NCBI GenBank assembly: GCA_951799425.1
Contig: OX637392.1
Span: forward strand, 57,871,093 to 57,935,092
DNA length: 64,000 nt
Source of the DNA: Ilex aquifolium
Lineage: Eukaryota; Streptophyta; Magnoliopsida; Aquifoliales; Aquifoliaceae
Direction of reading: 5' to 3'
Shown here: positions 1 to 12,800 of the stretch, piece by piece
Layout: every line of letters starts with the position of its first letter
Position numbering within the stretch: the first letter of the stretch is position 1
Made by a program: the position numbers and the translations under genes
The notes under the pieces: model-generated
What the model was told of the DNA's origin: nothing
Seen by the model: only the letters and a program-made list of their open reading frames with translations
Databases searched by the model: none

Positions 1-576
1 AAACTTGAAGGATATGTTGGTTAGGCCGCTCTTGTGACTTAGTTCGTAAAGCTTTTTCCCGAGGAAATCCAGATCTTTTATTGTATGAATATGAGTTTGT
101 AAAATTGTAGAAGAAAATTTAGTTATAGATATGATATTGAAAAGTTAGTTGTGAGTTTTTTGTAATTTGCATCATAAACTGGTACAAAGTCATGTTATGA
201 ACACAATTTGTAAATGTGTTAGCTCATGCCTGTGTTCTCCCCTTCAATTTCCACATTAGTAGCTTGGATATGGATTGTGAAAAACAACACTTACAACTAG
301 CATATTACAAACTAACCATACCTTTTGTTAGGCGCAAATCAGAACTTCATTAAAAAGACTTATTGAGTACCTAGAAAAGAACAGAAAAAACAGACATAAT
401 TTCTCAACAATTTTCATACTATAAAGTTCAAGATCCTATGATTCTACTAGACAAATTAATTACCCAAAATTTCCTTTGAAACCGGTTGTTCAATCCTTGT
501 GGTATCCACCAGAAAACCCAAACCTGCAGTCTACACAAGAACTATCAAAGGAACAAGGCCTTTTGCATCTGCGGCA
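1..576. other. Intergenic sequence, 3' side of the J-protein locus
   Basis: AT-rich sequence downstream (on the minus strand) of the J-domain gene. I see no convincing gene, RNA or transposon terminus. The short plus-strand reading frame that starts near 476 only overlaps the decayed 3' end of the J-protein on the other strand. Confidence 0.5.
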
Positions 577-1293
577 CTACCTTAGGTTGAGATTTATGTA
601 TATGTTACTAACAAATCTCTTGTATATGTTACTAACAAATCTCTTGCTGCACCAGGAGCAGTTAATGGTGGATCGCTTCCTCTTTGCATAGTTACACCAT
701 TTAAAGCATCTAGGGCATTCCTTTTCTCGAGGCCATACAGATGAAGATTGATCATGTTCCTCTTCATCGGATGAAGAGTATTCATTGTATGGAGTTGGAT
801 TTGGGGTAGCCTGTGAAAATCGATCCTCTTCATCGAATGAAGTTCGAGGTGGGTTAGCAGATGAAGATTGAGCCTTTTCAGTTGGGTTAAGCTCATAGGG
901 TTAATGCTTTCCTCTTCGAAAGTCATGAGATTTCCTTGTTTCTGGATCGGATAACACAACCAATGCCTCTCCTATGAGCTTGAAAGCACCCTCAGCGGCC
1001 ACATAACTGTTCTTGTCAGGAAGAACCATCAGAGACAACTTCTTGTAACTCTTCTTGATCATCTTAATGTCCACGCTGAAATAAAAAATGTCAAGAACAT
1101 CATACCAATCAATGTTGCCACTGGAGTTCTTGCTCGTGGCTGCTACGTGAACTCTATAAGTGGCAATAAATTTTTCAAAGCCATGAAATTTTGGGTCGAG
1201 ATTTTTGGCCATGTTTGCGAGCATTAAGGCTTCATTAGGATCATTGGACTTGAATTTTTCTTCTGCACGAGTTATGTAACTCTGGGCATCCAT
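577..1293 (-). pseudogene. J-domain (DnaJ-like) protein, interrupted by a stop codon
   Basis: J-proteins stimulate the ATPase of HSP70 through an invariant His-Pro-Asp. The minus-strand reading frame starts at ATG 1293 with an N-terminal helical region (MDAQSYITRAEEKF) typical of plant J-proteins that also carry a zinc ribbon or DUF3444. A J-domain follows at about residues 60-125 (WYDVL, IKKSYKKLSLMVLPDKN, AFKLIGEALVVLSDPETR). The HPD tripeptide reads Leu-Pro-Asp, so the catalytic His is lost. A TAA at 901-903 ends the frame after 130 residues, but the same frame continues for about 107 codons to TAG 577-579. That tail is Ser/Glu-rich and ends in a zinc-ribbon-like CPRC...CSWC. A 21-bp tandem duplication (KRFVSNIY twice) lies near its end. 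Full-length relatives are usually several hundred residues longer. One nonsense change plus the lost His points to a decaying copy. A short functional J-like protein of 130 aa is the alternative. Confidence 0.7.
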
Positions 1294-1408
1294 TGAAGCA
1301 GTGTTAGTGGAGACAATAACAAAACAAGGCAGAAATCAAAATCCGAGAAAATAAACAATGATCATCAGGGTTGTTGAATAGATTGGGACGCAAGTTAGGG
1401 TCAGAGTC

Positions 1409-1421
1409 AGGGTTAGGGTTT
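1409..1421 (-). promoter_or_regulatory. Telo-box-like motif upstream of the J-protein gene
   Basis: On the minus strand this reads AAACCCTAACCCT, about 115 bp upstream of the ATG at 1293. Telo-boxes (AAACCCTAA) are common in plant 5' regions of housekeeping and translation genes. The match is clear but its use here is inferred only from position. Confidence 0.35.
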
Positions 1422-2259
1422 TGGCTGTCCTGAACTTGTAAAACTGTAAAAGCTTGCATGATTTGTGTCATGAATAAAGGCTATAAGCAAATAAAACGGA
1501 ACGAAATAGAAAAATAGAACACACGTTCGTCTCAGCAAGTTAGTTTACGTTCACGAACGTAATACAACGACAAGATTTTACTATCAAATAGAACTTATGT
1601 TTGCTCTAGGACTTCAAAGCCATGTTGGACAAAAGCATCATTTTCCTATTCAATGTCAAATACGTAGAGATGAATTTTATCTAATGTAGGAGACATGTCG
1701 TACCATCACAAAATGTCTTTGAGATATTTAAGAGATTTAATTAAGTGAGAGTTGGATTGTGGTGTCTATTCATATAATACCCCTATATTATTTATAATAA
1801 TCATTTGTAACTTTCTCTTTCATTATGTTTAACTGTCTCCAAAATATCACATTTATCCTTCATATATTTTCTAAAAAATCACACCTATAATATTCTTTTT
1901 ATTCATATTTAACTATTTAATTTTTTTTATATAATTATATTTAACCATCAAGATTTATCTATTCTAATATAATTCACTTGTCTTTCCTCAACCCTTGAAT
2001 GAGGTCATTGGATTTAATTTGGATTTCAATGATATTTTAGTATTCAAACTTTATTATTTTTCTTTCTCCTTCATGTTAAAAAAAAGAATAGAATATGTAG
2101 TTGATTTGTGCAAAATAATTGAGCAATTTTCAAATAATCATTGATATCCTTCATGCTTTAAGCCAAAAACAAATATATACATGTAATTGATTTGTGCAAA
2201 TTAATAGAGAGTCCCGTCTTTAGGAAAATAATATTTGGTGTAGCCATTATATCACATCA
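1422..2259. other. AT-rich intergenic region
   Basis: Upstream region of the J-protein locus. It is low in GC with no reading frame of note, no paired termini and no RNA gene that I can recognise. Confidence 0.4.
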
Positions 2260-2376
2260 GTAGTATCACGTGGTATAACTGTTCACTAATAAGTAAATAA
2301 ATTTGTAAGTGACCCTACAAAAATTCATAATCACCCAACCATGTACTACATAATCACATTCTATTTTATATTTATA
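2260..2376. repeat. Direct repeat, left copy, abutting the Helitron 3' end
   Basis: About 117 bp matching 5945-6062 with only a few differences. Shared stretches include ataactgttcactaataag and ccaaccatgtactacataat. The left copy ends exactly at A2376, next to the CTAG terminus of the Helitron. The right copy continues A-T into host sequence, so it looks like the unoccupied version of the same site. Confidence 0.75.
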
Positions 2377-5300
2377 CTAGTTATTGTCCGTGTGTGAATG
2401 CATTGTGCGACAAAAAAAAATCAACTAAAAAAAATGAGCATTAGCAAGAGAAAAAAGTAGTGCACATAATGATAATAATAAGTATCTAGAGCAGATAGAT
2501 ATATTAAAAAAAAAATGTATAAAATTATCTCTAAAAACATAACTCAAAAAATTTGAACATATGCACAATTTATATATTTTATCATCGTACCTTAAAAAGC
2601 TATTACTCATTACATATTATTAATTTGCCCATAGTAGTAAAAAAAATTAATTAAGATGCATATCAAATAAAAAACGCTTTTTGATATCAAATAACCACTA
2701 TCTCCATAGAAAGCATTAACTAAAATATATTGTAAATGGATTGTTAAAGTGCAAATCCTCATTCTCAATCAACTTGATCTGCTATATAACTATTATTTTT
2801 CAAATACAAATGCACACCATAGAAAATAGGTATAAAAGAAATTACAAAGCATTAAAGCATTCAAGAGGCTGTCTGAAAAATTGCTCGAAAATAACATTGG
2901 CTCTTTTAAGTAACTTGAATTCTAGTAAGTTCCAAGCATTGAAAGTGTACCCAGCAAACATTGAAGCACTGTTACATTTGAAGTAACTAAAGTAATTAAA
3001 ACCAATCCCCCTCACTTCTCCTTTATCTCTCTTACCTCAAAACTCTTGAGCCCACATTTTCATTGACAACAAAATTGAAACAAAAAGTAATAAACTGAAG
3101 TGCAATCAAGAGTAACATAGTATGAGAACAATTCAGTACATCAAAGTCAATCTTTAATTGCATGATTCATTTGTGATTGTACTTATTCTGCATCACTATC
3201 CTGAATGTTCGTGTATCAATCCGTATGTGATACTGTAAGTTAGGTGATTGCACAACGACCTAATTTTTTAGAAAGAGAGAGAAAACAATATTAGTCAAAT
3301 ATATTACTTAAAAAAATTGTATACTTCATTGCAACAATATAAGATTAATGTTGCCTCATTAGCGTATCCCCATTGTAGAAGCTGAGTTGTATTTTTTTTT
3401 ATCTCATTAACAATTTCGGACTAATCCTACAAAGATTGAATTATACCGTAAAGTTAAGCATTAATTATGTTAATTAGTTGAGTATTTGAATGAAGTACAT
3501 TTTGAACTAAATGGTACTATTTGTTTACCAACGAATATGAAACGTTATAACAAAACTTCAGGTAAACGATATTTGTTGTACACTAGATTCATCTTCAAGA
3601 AAAAAATGACACTTATACGATCAGAAGATGTGCATCTGGATAACGCCACATATAGATGTCCATGACTAAACACTGGTGTACGCAAATTAACTCCAACGAA
3701 TTTCAAAGATTGTCCTTGAGATTTATTGATTGTCATAGCGTATGTTAATCGGACAGGAAATTGTCGTTGTGTCATCTGAAAAGGCAATTCTAAAGATGTT
3801 GGCGTCAAATATATTCTTGGAATGAAGACCAAATTACCAATTTTATTTCCATTTAAAATTTGAACTTCAATTATATGCATAGCACATCTAACAGCCATCA
3901 ATCGTGTACCATTATAGACCCTATCTTTCGGCGTCATATTATTCAACAACATTATTGGACAACCCACTTTCAAATCTAATTTAAACGGTGGTAATCCTAG
4001 AGGATTTAGAGAGTTTAAACACTTATTAAGATATCGATTCGTAATGGAGCGATCAACTTCATCACTATCAACCATTTTATCTGCAGTTAAATATGTAATC
4101 ATCTCTCCGGGTGAAATATTCAATACAACATCATTTATAGCACATACGTCATCATTCCTTGAAGAAAGAATTGTACGCTCAGTTAAGAAGTCCGGGGTCA
4201 CTACACCAACCATATCCAAATGTGGATAAATTCTAAATATCAATTCTTGTAGACTATGAAACTTGTGTATTGTTGATGGAAGTTCTACGATTTCTTGTGG
4301 ATTGGTCCCAACCTAGAAATTAGAAGTACAATTAGAGAAGAGGAACAAATACTAATTTCAAAAATAATATTTCATAAAATTAATGATCAATGAAATATTA
4401 TCTCCATTAAAAATTTGGCAAATTCAGCATCTCTAGAATCTACGTCAGTTAAGTGCATGTTTAACTCCAAAGTCAAAACATGTATATTTCTCCATAATAC
4501 AGATCGTCTCAACGACGCATATACGAATTGCTCACGAACTTTTTTCGATAAAATTTGCAAGATTTGTCAAAAATCTCCACCAAGAACAACAATGATACCT
4601 CCAAATGGCTTTTGATTATTACAAATATTCTGAAACGTACGATCCACTACCTCAACACAGTATCTATGTTGCATAGGAACTTCATCCTATATTATTAGTT
4701 TAATTGATTTGAACAATTCTGTATGCATCGATTGTTTGATAAACCCACAAATTGAATCCTCAAGAACACTCAAGCGCATACAAAATGTTGAATGTGATGT
4801 GCGGCCTCCCATTAATAACAAAGATGCAATACTGGATGAAGCTACAGCAACGACGATATGTCCAAGGCTGCGCATTTTTGTCGCAATTGTATTGTAAAGA
4901 ACGTTTTCCCTGTTCCGACACCCCCACTCAAGAAGAAAGTAACTCCTTTTATTTTCAATTAGTGATAAAGTGATTATAGTATAAGCAGTATGTTGTGCAT
5001 CATTAAGACAATCAATATTATTTTGTGCATTTGTTTGTTGCACTTCATTCTGAAATTGTTGATGTTCAAGCAAAAATCTGTTACCAATTACGGCATTCCA
5101 ATTTCCAGTCGATTATGGCATGAGTGGAAAGTCCAATAAACTCTTACCTGACTCATGGAGCAGCTAATTCAGTAAATATAAACCATAATCTTCAATTTGA
5201 TCTTGATTAGGAGTTGAAATACCAAACATTGTACGAATCTTGTGTCTAAGGTCATCACATAAATATATTGAGAATTGATTCCATAACTCAAGTGGATGCA

Positions 5301-5944
5301 ACGGAAAGCATTTTATGAGAATAATACTGAACAACCTTCTCAACTGGTGTCCTGTTTGCATGATTGAAGCTTCTTGCATATATTGTATCCACTCTTCATT
5401 ATTTTCTAGAAGTCCTCTTGAAATGTATTCTGATTTAAAAGTATCGTACATAATATTATTTACCGTGTGTAAGTTATCAAATGATGTTGGTCTTTTGACT
5501 ACAATGAGTAACAAACGCAGATGAAAACGCTCACATGAATTTGGGATTGCAAAGTACATTCTACCAATTGCGTACCCCATTTGTCTAGGTGTCTATCTAT
5601 GTGTTTTCTTATTCTAAACAAATTTTTGAAGAAACTCTTGGTAAGTTAACGCACATATAGATTCATTTAAACGATAACATTCAAAAAAACCTATCAAAGT
5701 TGTATCATGTTGTACATCTTTAGAAATGATTGTATCAAGTGATTCGGCCGGATTATAAACGACACAATGCATCTCAGGTAAATGAAATTTCAAACATACA
5801 ATGGTTGAAATCTCTTCACGCAAATGATTACCAAATAATTGCCAAGCAACTTCTGGGGGTGCAATGTACTTTGCATTAAGATATTGTTGGATTTCATTTC
5901 CTCCTCCCAATACCATAATGATACGATCATAACCTTTGTAAATG
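2377..5944 (-). mobile_element. Helitron, 5'-truncated, with decayed RepHel gene
   Basis: On the minus strand the element ends ...CGGACAATAACTAG at 2377, followed by host T. This is the CTRR-type Helitron 3' terminus shared in form with the four Helitrons further right. It contains the remains of a Helitron helicase (3545-5916). The typical 5' terminus seen in the others (TCTATATAATAAAGTAG) is absent at the far side, where sequence passes straight into the second copy of a ~117-bp direct repeat. The Rep (HUH nuclease) region is also missing, consistent with 5' truncation. The 2377-3544 segment is AT-rich and non-coding. Confidence 0.65.
3545..5916 (-). pseudogene. Helitron RepHel, PIF1-type DNA helicase remnant
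   Basis: Four minus-strand blocks in order match the C-terminal part of plant Helitron RepHel proteins. At 5916-5614 is a segment with YIAPPEVAWQLF. At 5580-5164 is IGRMYFAIP...ERFHLRLLL...LRRLF. At 5073-4560 is the helicase start, and at 4243-3545 the helicase C-terminus with [13 protein letters not shown] and HLYVALSRC (SF1 motifs V/VI). The Walker A sequence GGVGTGKT is present near 4900 but one frame away from the block that follows it. Motif II (DEVPM) comes after an in-frame TAG near 4690. At least three frame breaks plus stops make it non-functional. No HUH nuclease domain is visible. In an autonomous element this helicase would unwind DNA during rolling-circle transposition. Confidence 0.85.
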
Positions 5945-6062
5945 TAGTGTCACGTAATATAACTGTTCACTAATAAGTAAATAAATTTATAAGTGACCCT
6001 ACAAAAATTCATAATCACCCAACCATGTACTACATAATCACATTTTATTTTATATTTATATT
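5945..6062. repeat. Direct repeat, right copy
   Basis: Second copy of the ~117-bp sequence at 2260-2376. It sits between the truncated end of the Helitron and the probable promoter of the HSP70-16-like gene. Here the repeat runs through ...TTTATA into T with no CTAG, as an empty Helitron site would. Confidence 0.75.
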
Positions 6063-6170
6063 TTTTTATTAAATAGTTATAATCACATTAACATTGCAAA
6101 TGTCTTTAGGCATTGTTTGACACAGGTTTATTATCATACTCGTCCCGACCAATGGGTATCACCCAAGATC

Positions 6171-6178
6171 TTCGAGAA
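6171..6178 (+). promoter_or_regulatory. Possible heat-shock element in the HSP70-16-like promoter
   Basis: TTCGAGAA matches the minimal TTCnnGAA arrangement of a heat-shock factor site, with a weak third half-site (ttG) after it. A CCAAT box lies at about 6150. It sits ~100 bp before a CT-rich leader. A motif this short can occur by chance. Confidence 0.3.
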
Positions 6179-6269
6179 TTGTCCGCTTTTGATTCGCAAG
6201 CAATTCGGAGACATTCTCTCTCAGCCACACCACTCTCTCTTCCTATTCCCCCTCCATTTTTCTTAGGGT

Positions 6270-6270
<1 letters not shown>

Positions 6271-6296
<26 letters not shown>
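6271..6296 (+). repeat. (CT)13 microsatellite in the 5' leader
   Basis: Uninterrupted CT dinucleotides lie 14 bp before a good splice donor (aaccag|gtacgt at 6310/6311). CT-rich leaders with a 5' UTR intron are common in plant housekeeping genes. The UTR intron would run from 6311 to an acceptor at 6836 or 6850. Confidence 0.7.
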
Positions 6297-6305
<9 letters not shown>

Positions 6306-6862
6306 ACCAGGTACGTTCGATTCCTTAACATTTTCAGTCACTGCATTTTGCTTGGAAAGATATAAATGTATGAGTATGTGTACGTGTGTGTTGAATAAAT
6401 TGTGTCTTGTTTAAGGGATTATGATCAAGTTTGGTCAAAGAATTTAGATATTGATTATCATTATTGAAATCACAAGTCAAGCTTTGGTAGTTTAGTTCCA
6501 TTTCGAGCTTTTCCGTTGAATTCTATGGACTGATCAATGTGAAAAAAGAATAAATTACAGGTGTTTCGGTGGGAACTGGAAATTGAATTTTGTTTGCTTT
6601 GGTTTGTGATGTGAGTTTTGTATTCAGGCTTTTGTGCTAATTTTTGTGAAAATGCATGGAATATAGGTGTCTTTGTCAATTTTGTTGGCATTGGATTTTT
6701 TTTGGTTCAAGTTGTGTGGTTTTATGTGCTGGATTTGGTAAATTTTGTGCTAATCATGGCTGAAATGGATTGAATAGGAGGTGATTCTGTAGTTAGTTTG
6801 GTCTCAAGTTTGGCTATTTTGCTTAAAATTTTGCAGGTTTACGTACTCAGTGTTTGTTGGAA

Positions 6863-9800
6863 ATGAGTGTGGTTGGATTTGATATCGGAAACGTAAACTG
6901 TGTTATTGCGGTTGTGAAGCATGGTGGCATTGATGTTTTGCTGAATGAGGAATCAAACCGTGAAACACCGGCCGTGGTGTCATTTGGTGAGAAACAAAGG
7001 TTCATGGGCTCAGCTGGCGCTGCATCTGCAACCATAAACCTAAAAACAACGATCTTCCAGGTTAAGAGATTGATTGGTAGACAATTGAAGGAACCCAGTG
7101 TCCAAGATGACCTCAAACTGTTTCCTTTTGAGACCTCTGAGGGACTCGATGGTGGTATTTTGATTCATATACAGTATTTGAATGAAAAACATACTTTTAG
7201 CCCTGTTCAGATTATGGCAATGCTGTTAGCACATCTAAAGCGTATCAGTGAGAAAAATCTTGAGACCCACATTTCAGATTGCGTCATGGGTATACCCTCG
7301 TACTTCACTGACTTACAAAGGCGAGCGTATTTAAATGCCGCAGAGATTGCTGGCTTGAAGCCTTTGAGATTGATGCATGATTGCACTGCTACTGCGCTAG
7401 GGTATGGTATCTACAAGAATGATTTATCTGGTGCAAGACCAACCAACATTGTGTTTGTCGACATTGGTCATTGTGATACTCAGATTGCTGTTGCAGCATT
7501 TGAACTTGGACAAATGAAGATACTATCCCATGCTTTTGACAGGGACTTGGGAGGAAGAGACTTTGATGAGGTTTTGTTCAGACATTTTGCTGTGCAGTTC
7601 AAGGAACGGTACCATATTGATGTTTACTCTAATGGTCGGGCTTCTAAAAGGCTGAGGGAGGCATGTGAAAAACTGAAGAAAGTCTTGAGTGCGAATCCAG
7701 AGGCACCGCTTCATATTGAATGTTTGATGGACGAAAAAGATATTAAGGGATTCATAAATCGAGAGGAGTTCGAAAAGCTATCTTCAGATTTGCTGCAGAG
7801 GATTAGCATTCCATGTCAGAAGGCTTTGCTTGACTCTGGTCTAAATGTGGAGCAGATTCATTCTGTTGAGCTTGTGGGGTCAGGGTCTCGCATACTAGCT
7901 ATTAAAAGGATTTTAGCTTCTCTTTTCAGTAGAGAACCCAGCCGGACACTAAATGCAAGTGAATGTGTAGCTCGTGGCTGTGCTCTTCAGTGTGCAATGT
8001 TTAGCCCAATATTCCGTGTTAGAGAGTATGAGGTTTGTGTTTCCATGCAATTATCGATTATGTGACTATTTCTTCCCACAAATGTATTCTCTTTGGTGCT
8101 TCTTTTAGCAATTATCTTAATAAATTGCTGTTGCTGTAATATTGATTTGACCCTTGAATTATCTGTGGCTAGTTGCCTACTCTATTTTTCTATTTATGTT
8201 ATGTATAACCCGATCAAAAATTCATGTTTTATATAACCTGATCAAAAATTTATGTTATATACACACATTTTTGAGCTTGCTTTTTAGACATCCTTCTGGA
8301 ATTGGGGTTCTTTTGGACATAATCCTGTGTAATTAATCCTTCGGTTTAATGCGCACTGGGAAGCTTTTGCAATTTAACTTCTCTTTTATCAATAAAGGGA
8401 TAACCAAGGTCCTTTTCTGTGGACAGCTTAACTGATTTGCGGCATTTGCCTAATTGCCTTACAAGTCAAGTTATTATTGGTGCTGCCCAATTTTGTTCTT
8501 TGATTTAGTATCCAAATCGAAGTAACTCACTGCACTTTTATGTACAAATTTAATGCCTTGTTGTTGTATTATAGAGCACCTGATATCACTCTGGCTCTAA
8601 GAAGCACGGACACGGATACGGGACACGGATACGACACGACACGGACACGCCAACACGAAATTTTTCAAAAAAGTAGGACACGGATACGTTAACGATACGT
8701 TAAATAATATGTATTTTATATATATATTTATATAAAATCATGTGATAAAATAAAAATATTATCATAATAATCTTTTAATTCATCATTTCCCTAATTCTAA
8801 AAATTTACGCCATGATATCATTGCATAAAAAGTATAATATAAGATATACTGATACACATTCAACATTAACATCCATGATTCAATAATCAATGACTTCTAC
8901 AACTTTTACTTTAAAAAATATTCCATTTCGTAATACTAATTTTCATCAAATTCCAAGAACTCTAATTTTGTAATCCCATTTTTTCTCACATTACTTTCAT
9001 ATTAAAAGACTGTTCCATTTGTATATAAGTTCGTATTCGTATCTAAAATTATATTAAATTCATGTCCTATGTTCAATGTAATGATTATAACTTTTTTTAT
9101 ATTATGATTGTGACTTGTAACCCTTTAAAATTATAAAAACAACTCTTAATTATAAAATTATTTGAAAAGTTCTCAAAAAATTAAAAATAAATCTCAAAAC
9201 GTGTCCCCCAGCGTGTCCTAACGTGTCGGTCACGTGTCCCCAACGTGTCCAAAAAAAAATTTAATAATAAAAAAATCGGACACTCATTTTAACGTGTCCG
9301 ACACGTGTCCGAGCGTGTCCGAAGCGTGTCCGTGTCCCAGACGTGTCCGACACCGACACTCTGCCCAAAATGAAGTGTCCGTGCTTCCTAGCTCTGGCTT
9401 TGATTAGTCACTACAAATTGAAAAAGAGGATGTTTGGGACTAGGGTGATAATTATTGGCTTCCGAGAAGGTTTATGTCGTGTTTAAAGACTAGTATTTTT
9501 CATCTCTTATGGATAAATAGATAGAACCATTGTTTCTTTGCGCTTATGGTAAGCAAGTCTATTAGTACACAACACTCATTTATAAAAGGCGAATAAACTA
9601 CTTTACTGACGACCTTCAGAGCAATGCACTTTGTCTTTTGGTTTTGAACTTGTAAGTGCTTTTAAGTTGGAACTCAAAGCACAATTGTACCTTTCAGTTC
9701 GGTACCTCCTTCGATAGCCTCCGAAACATACTATAAAATTGAATGCACTTGGCATCTGAGAAGGTTTATGTCGTGTTTAAAGACTATGATTTCTCTATGT

Positions 9801-12800
9801 TTTGTTCACTTATATGATTTCTGGACATTAAATGAAATTTTTACTGTTTAATACCTTTTTGTCATAAGTTTTGCACCACCCCTTTATTTTACCAAAACAG
9901 TTCCTATTTTACTCTGTCTAAGTGTTTTACTATAAGGCTTTGAATTCCTCCTTTAGAGTTCTAACTTAAATCATAGCCTACTCTTGCTTTGTCAATGAGA
10001 GCTATGTATTAATGAGAGCAATATATGCCATAATGATTCTTTTTCGACAATCCTAAGGACTTTCATAAAGAGGCTTTTGTTTGTTTGTGTCCGCCACGCC
10101 CCCAATAGGTGCCAAGAATTGGAAGTTAAATGAAATTGGGATACAATTTTTGTACTCTAACCAAACCGGCAAACATAGTTTCCCTGTGCATCAAATTGCT
10201 ACAAATGGGTAGTGGGGTCTCTTTTCCACGACATACTGTTGTCTAAGTTATAGTAGCTTCATCATAGATGATGCCATTGTAATGCAAGATCTACAGTTCC
10301 TTTATGTCCATCAATGATTGTTGTAGCGTTTTTTAATTGTCTTATTTGTGATCTGAACCCTTCTTTCTCCTCTTTTTTGGTCAAATGCTGTGAAACAAAT
10401 GAATCTCTTTTGCAATCAATAAGCTCTAACTTGGTTAATTACTTATGTGACGATGTGTAGGAAGCTGATGTGAGCATGTTTGACAACTGATGTGTTCAAA
10501 TCTTTGTAATGAGCTCTTGACCTATTCATGGAAGCATAGAGAATATTTCACTTTGCTTGAGACAGCTGATTGTCAATTATATATTTTGGCACATAGTGTG
10601 TTCTTCTTCTTTTTTCTTTTTTCTCTGTGTAAGTTGATGAGCAGTAGGCTTTTGCATCCACTTGGAGGGAAATTCTATTAAAGTGTTATTTTCTCATTTT
10701 TGTTTTGCATATCATGACTTGCAGGTTCAGGATTCGTTTCCCTTCTCCATAGGATTGTCATCAGGTGCAGATGCAATTTACACGCTGTCTAATGGCGTTT
10801 TGTTTCCAAAAAGTCATCCATTTCCTAGTGTGAAGATGCTTACATTGCATAGAAGTAATACTTTCGATATAGAAGTCTTATACTCTGATCCAAAAGAATT
10901 GCCGCCTGACACTTGACTAAAATCAGCAATTTTATGGTACGTCTGCTATTTACAGTAGGCTGTTTTGCCTAAACCTCTAGATGTCAAGATGTGAGGTGAG
11001 AAATATTATATTGTTCTTGAAGTTTACATGCTGGCGATTATTTGGCCGTTCTTGGTCAAATAATGATTGGGAAAAAATCCCTCAGCATTCTGCCATTGCA
11101 ATGAAGATGTTAATCTCACCAGACTTAAGTGTTTCAGATAATACTTGGTTTAGCACTTAGTGCCTGATATGTCCCATTGCAACACTGGAATAGGAGTTCT
11201 CATCCCTTCTTTCAGAATGGCATATAGGAATATGACATGGTAATAAATAATGTGAAGTTAAGTTTCTTAGTTATTGGCAATTAGATCCAGTATATACCTT
11301 TTCAGAAACGTCTTCCTGAGTAATCTGCAGAGGAAGGGAGGATCCTTTGGATGGCAGGATATCCTCAATCCTGTATAGGTTCTCGCTCTGCTTAGGTCAG
11401 TTTATGATTTAGTTTCATTGGCTGATGTTTATGATACTGGTGGTTCGGGTTTCTTGAATAGCTGAAAGTGGTTCTTCAAAGAGATGTTGTGGGTATCAAA
11501 ATTCATATTTTTCACATTGGTAATTTTTTATGAATCTGCACTACATCTTTTTTTTTAATTAATAAAAACTTAATTTCGGATAATTTTTTTTGATGAATCA
11601 TGCTACAATCCATTATTGAAATTAGAGTTGAATTGATGTTGAAGTGCTTTGGATTTTTTTAATTCATGTATGATTGAAATATTATCGCTGCAGCACTCCC
11701 TCAGATTTCTTCAGATTGATACTGCTGGTTTAGACATGTAAAGGTGAATAGTTTCATGAATATAAACTTTTATAGGTGCATCTTTTTTCAGAGGATGTAT
11801 ATGATATAAAATGCTGGATAAGAGATGCGAATCTAAATTTAAACTCATCAATCCTTGGGATATTAGAGAAGAATTTTGGAGTGAAACAATGAGCTTGAAG
11901 AAACACTAGTGAAGCAATTTGGAGCCCGACCAGACACATCTAAAGGTTGTTATTGATATCTTTCTTTGAGCATCACTTTGCTGGAATCAATTTGCCTGAA
12001 CTTTTGATGCTAGAAAACTTGGATCTTATTGGCCATTTGGAATGTTTGGATAGGCTGTTTTAGGCTTAGGATGCCAGAGTAGTAGGATACTGTGCCTCGC
12101 CCAATTTAGTCGACTGAATGCTGAAGACTATTATTTTTTGAAGTGTTGTAGCTACTTGAGGTTGTATATGTAAGTACTAGAGCCTTTTTTTCCAGAATCA
12201 TTGTTGAATATGAATTAGTTTGAAAGAATTGGTTACATGGCTTATTTTTCCTTTTTTGTAGTGCGTGTAAGTATATCATTCAAAAGTTTAGATAATGCTA
12301 ATTCCACTGTGAGGCTACATCTAAGTTTGTTTGTTTGTTTGTTTCTTAGGTCGATGATTTGAGTATTTTACCATATTTTGTATGTTGTCAGGTGGTTTTT
12401 TTGAACTGTTTTATCATCCCAACTTAAGCTGATTATTTGTTAGTTCTGTAGATTGGCCCATTCCAAGTGTCCAATAGTAAACAGACAAAGGTCAAAGTTA
12501 AAGTTCAGCTAAACCTTCATGGATTTGTAACTGTAGATTCAGCCTCAGTGAGTATGGATTTTTTGTTCCGTTTTGTGAAAATATACCGAGTTTGAGCCAC
12601 TTTGTTGGGATCAATGTCAATTTGTTGTATATTTCTATCATTGTATCAGCTTATAGAAGATTCCTGGGATGATTCTACTGTAAGGAGCAATTCCCATTTG
12701 ACTTCAGAGAAGATGGAGGTTGACAATGTTGGGTCTTCCGATGTAGCAAAGGGTGTTGATGATACTTATTTTGCACACTCCAATGCTTCATTTACACCCG

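Noticed and set aside
6113-6328. 71-codon frame upstream of HSP70-16
   Set aside because: It runs through the CT-rich 5' leader and a splice donor. The Ser/Leu repeats come from the microsatellite.
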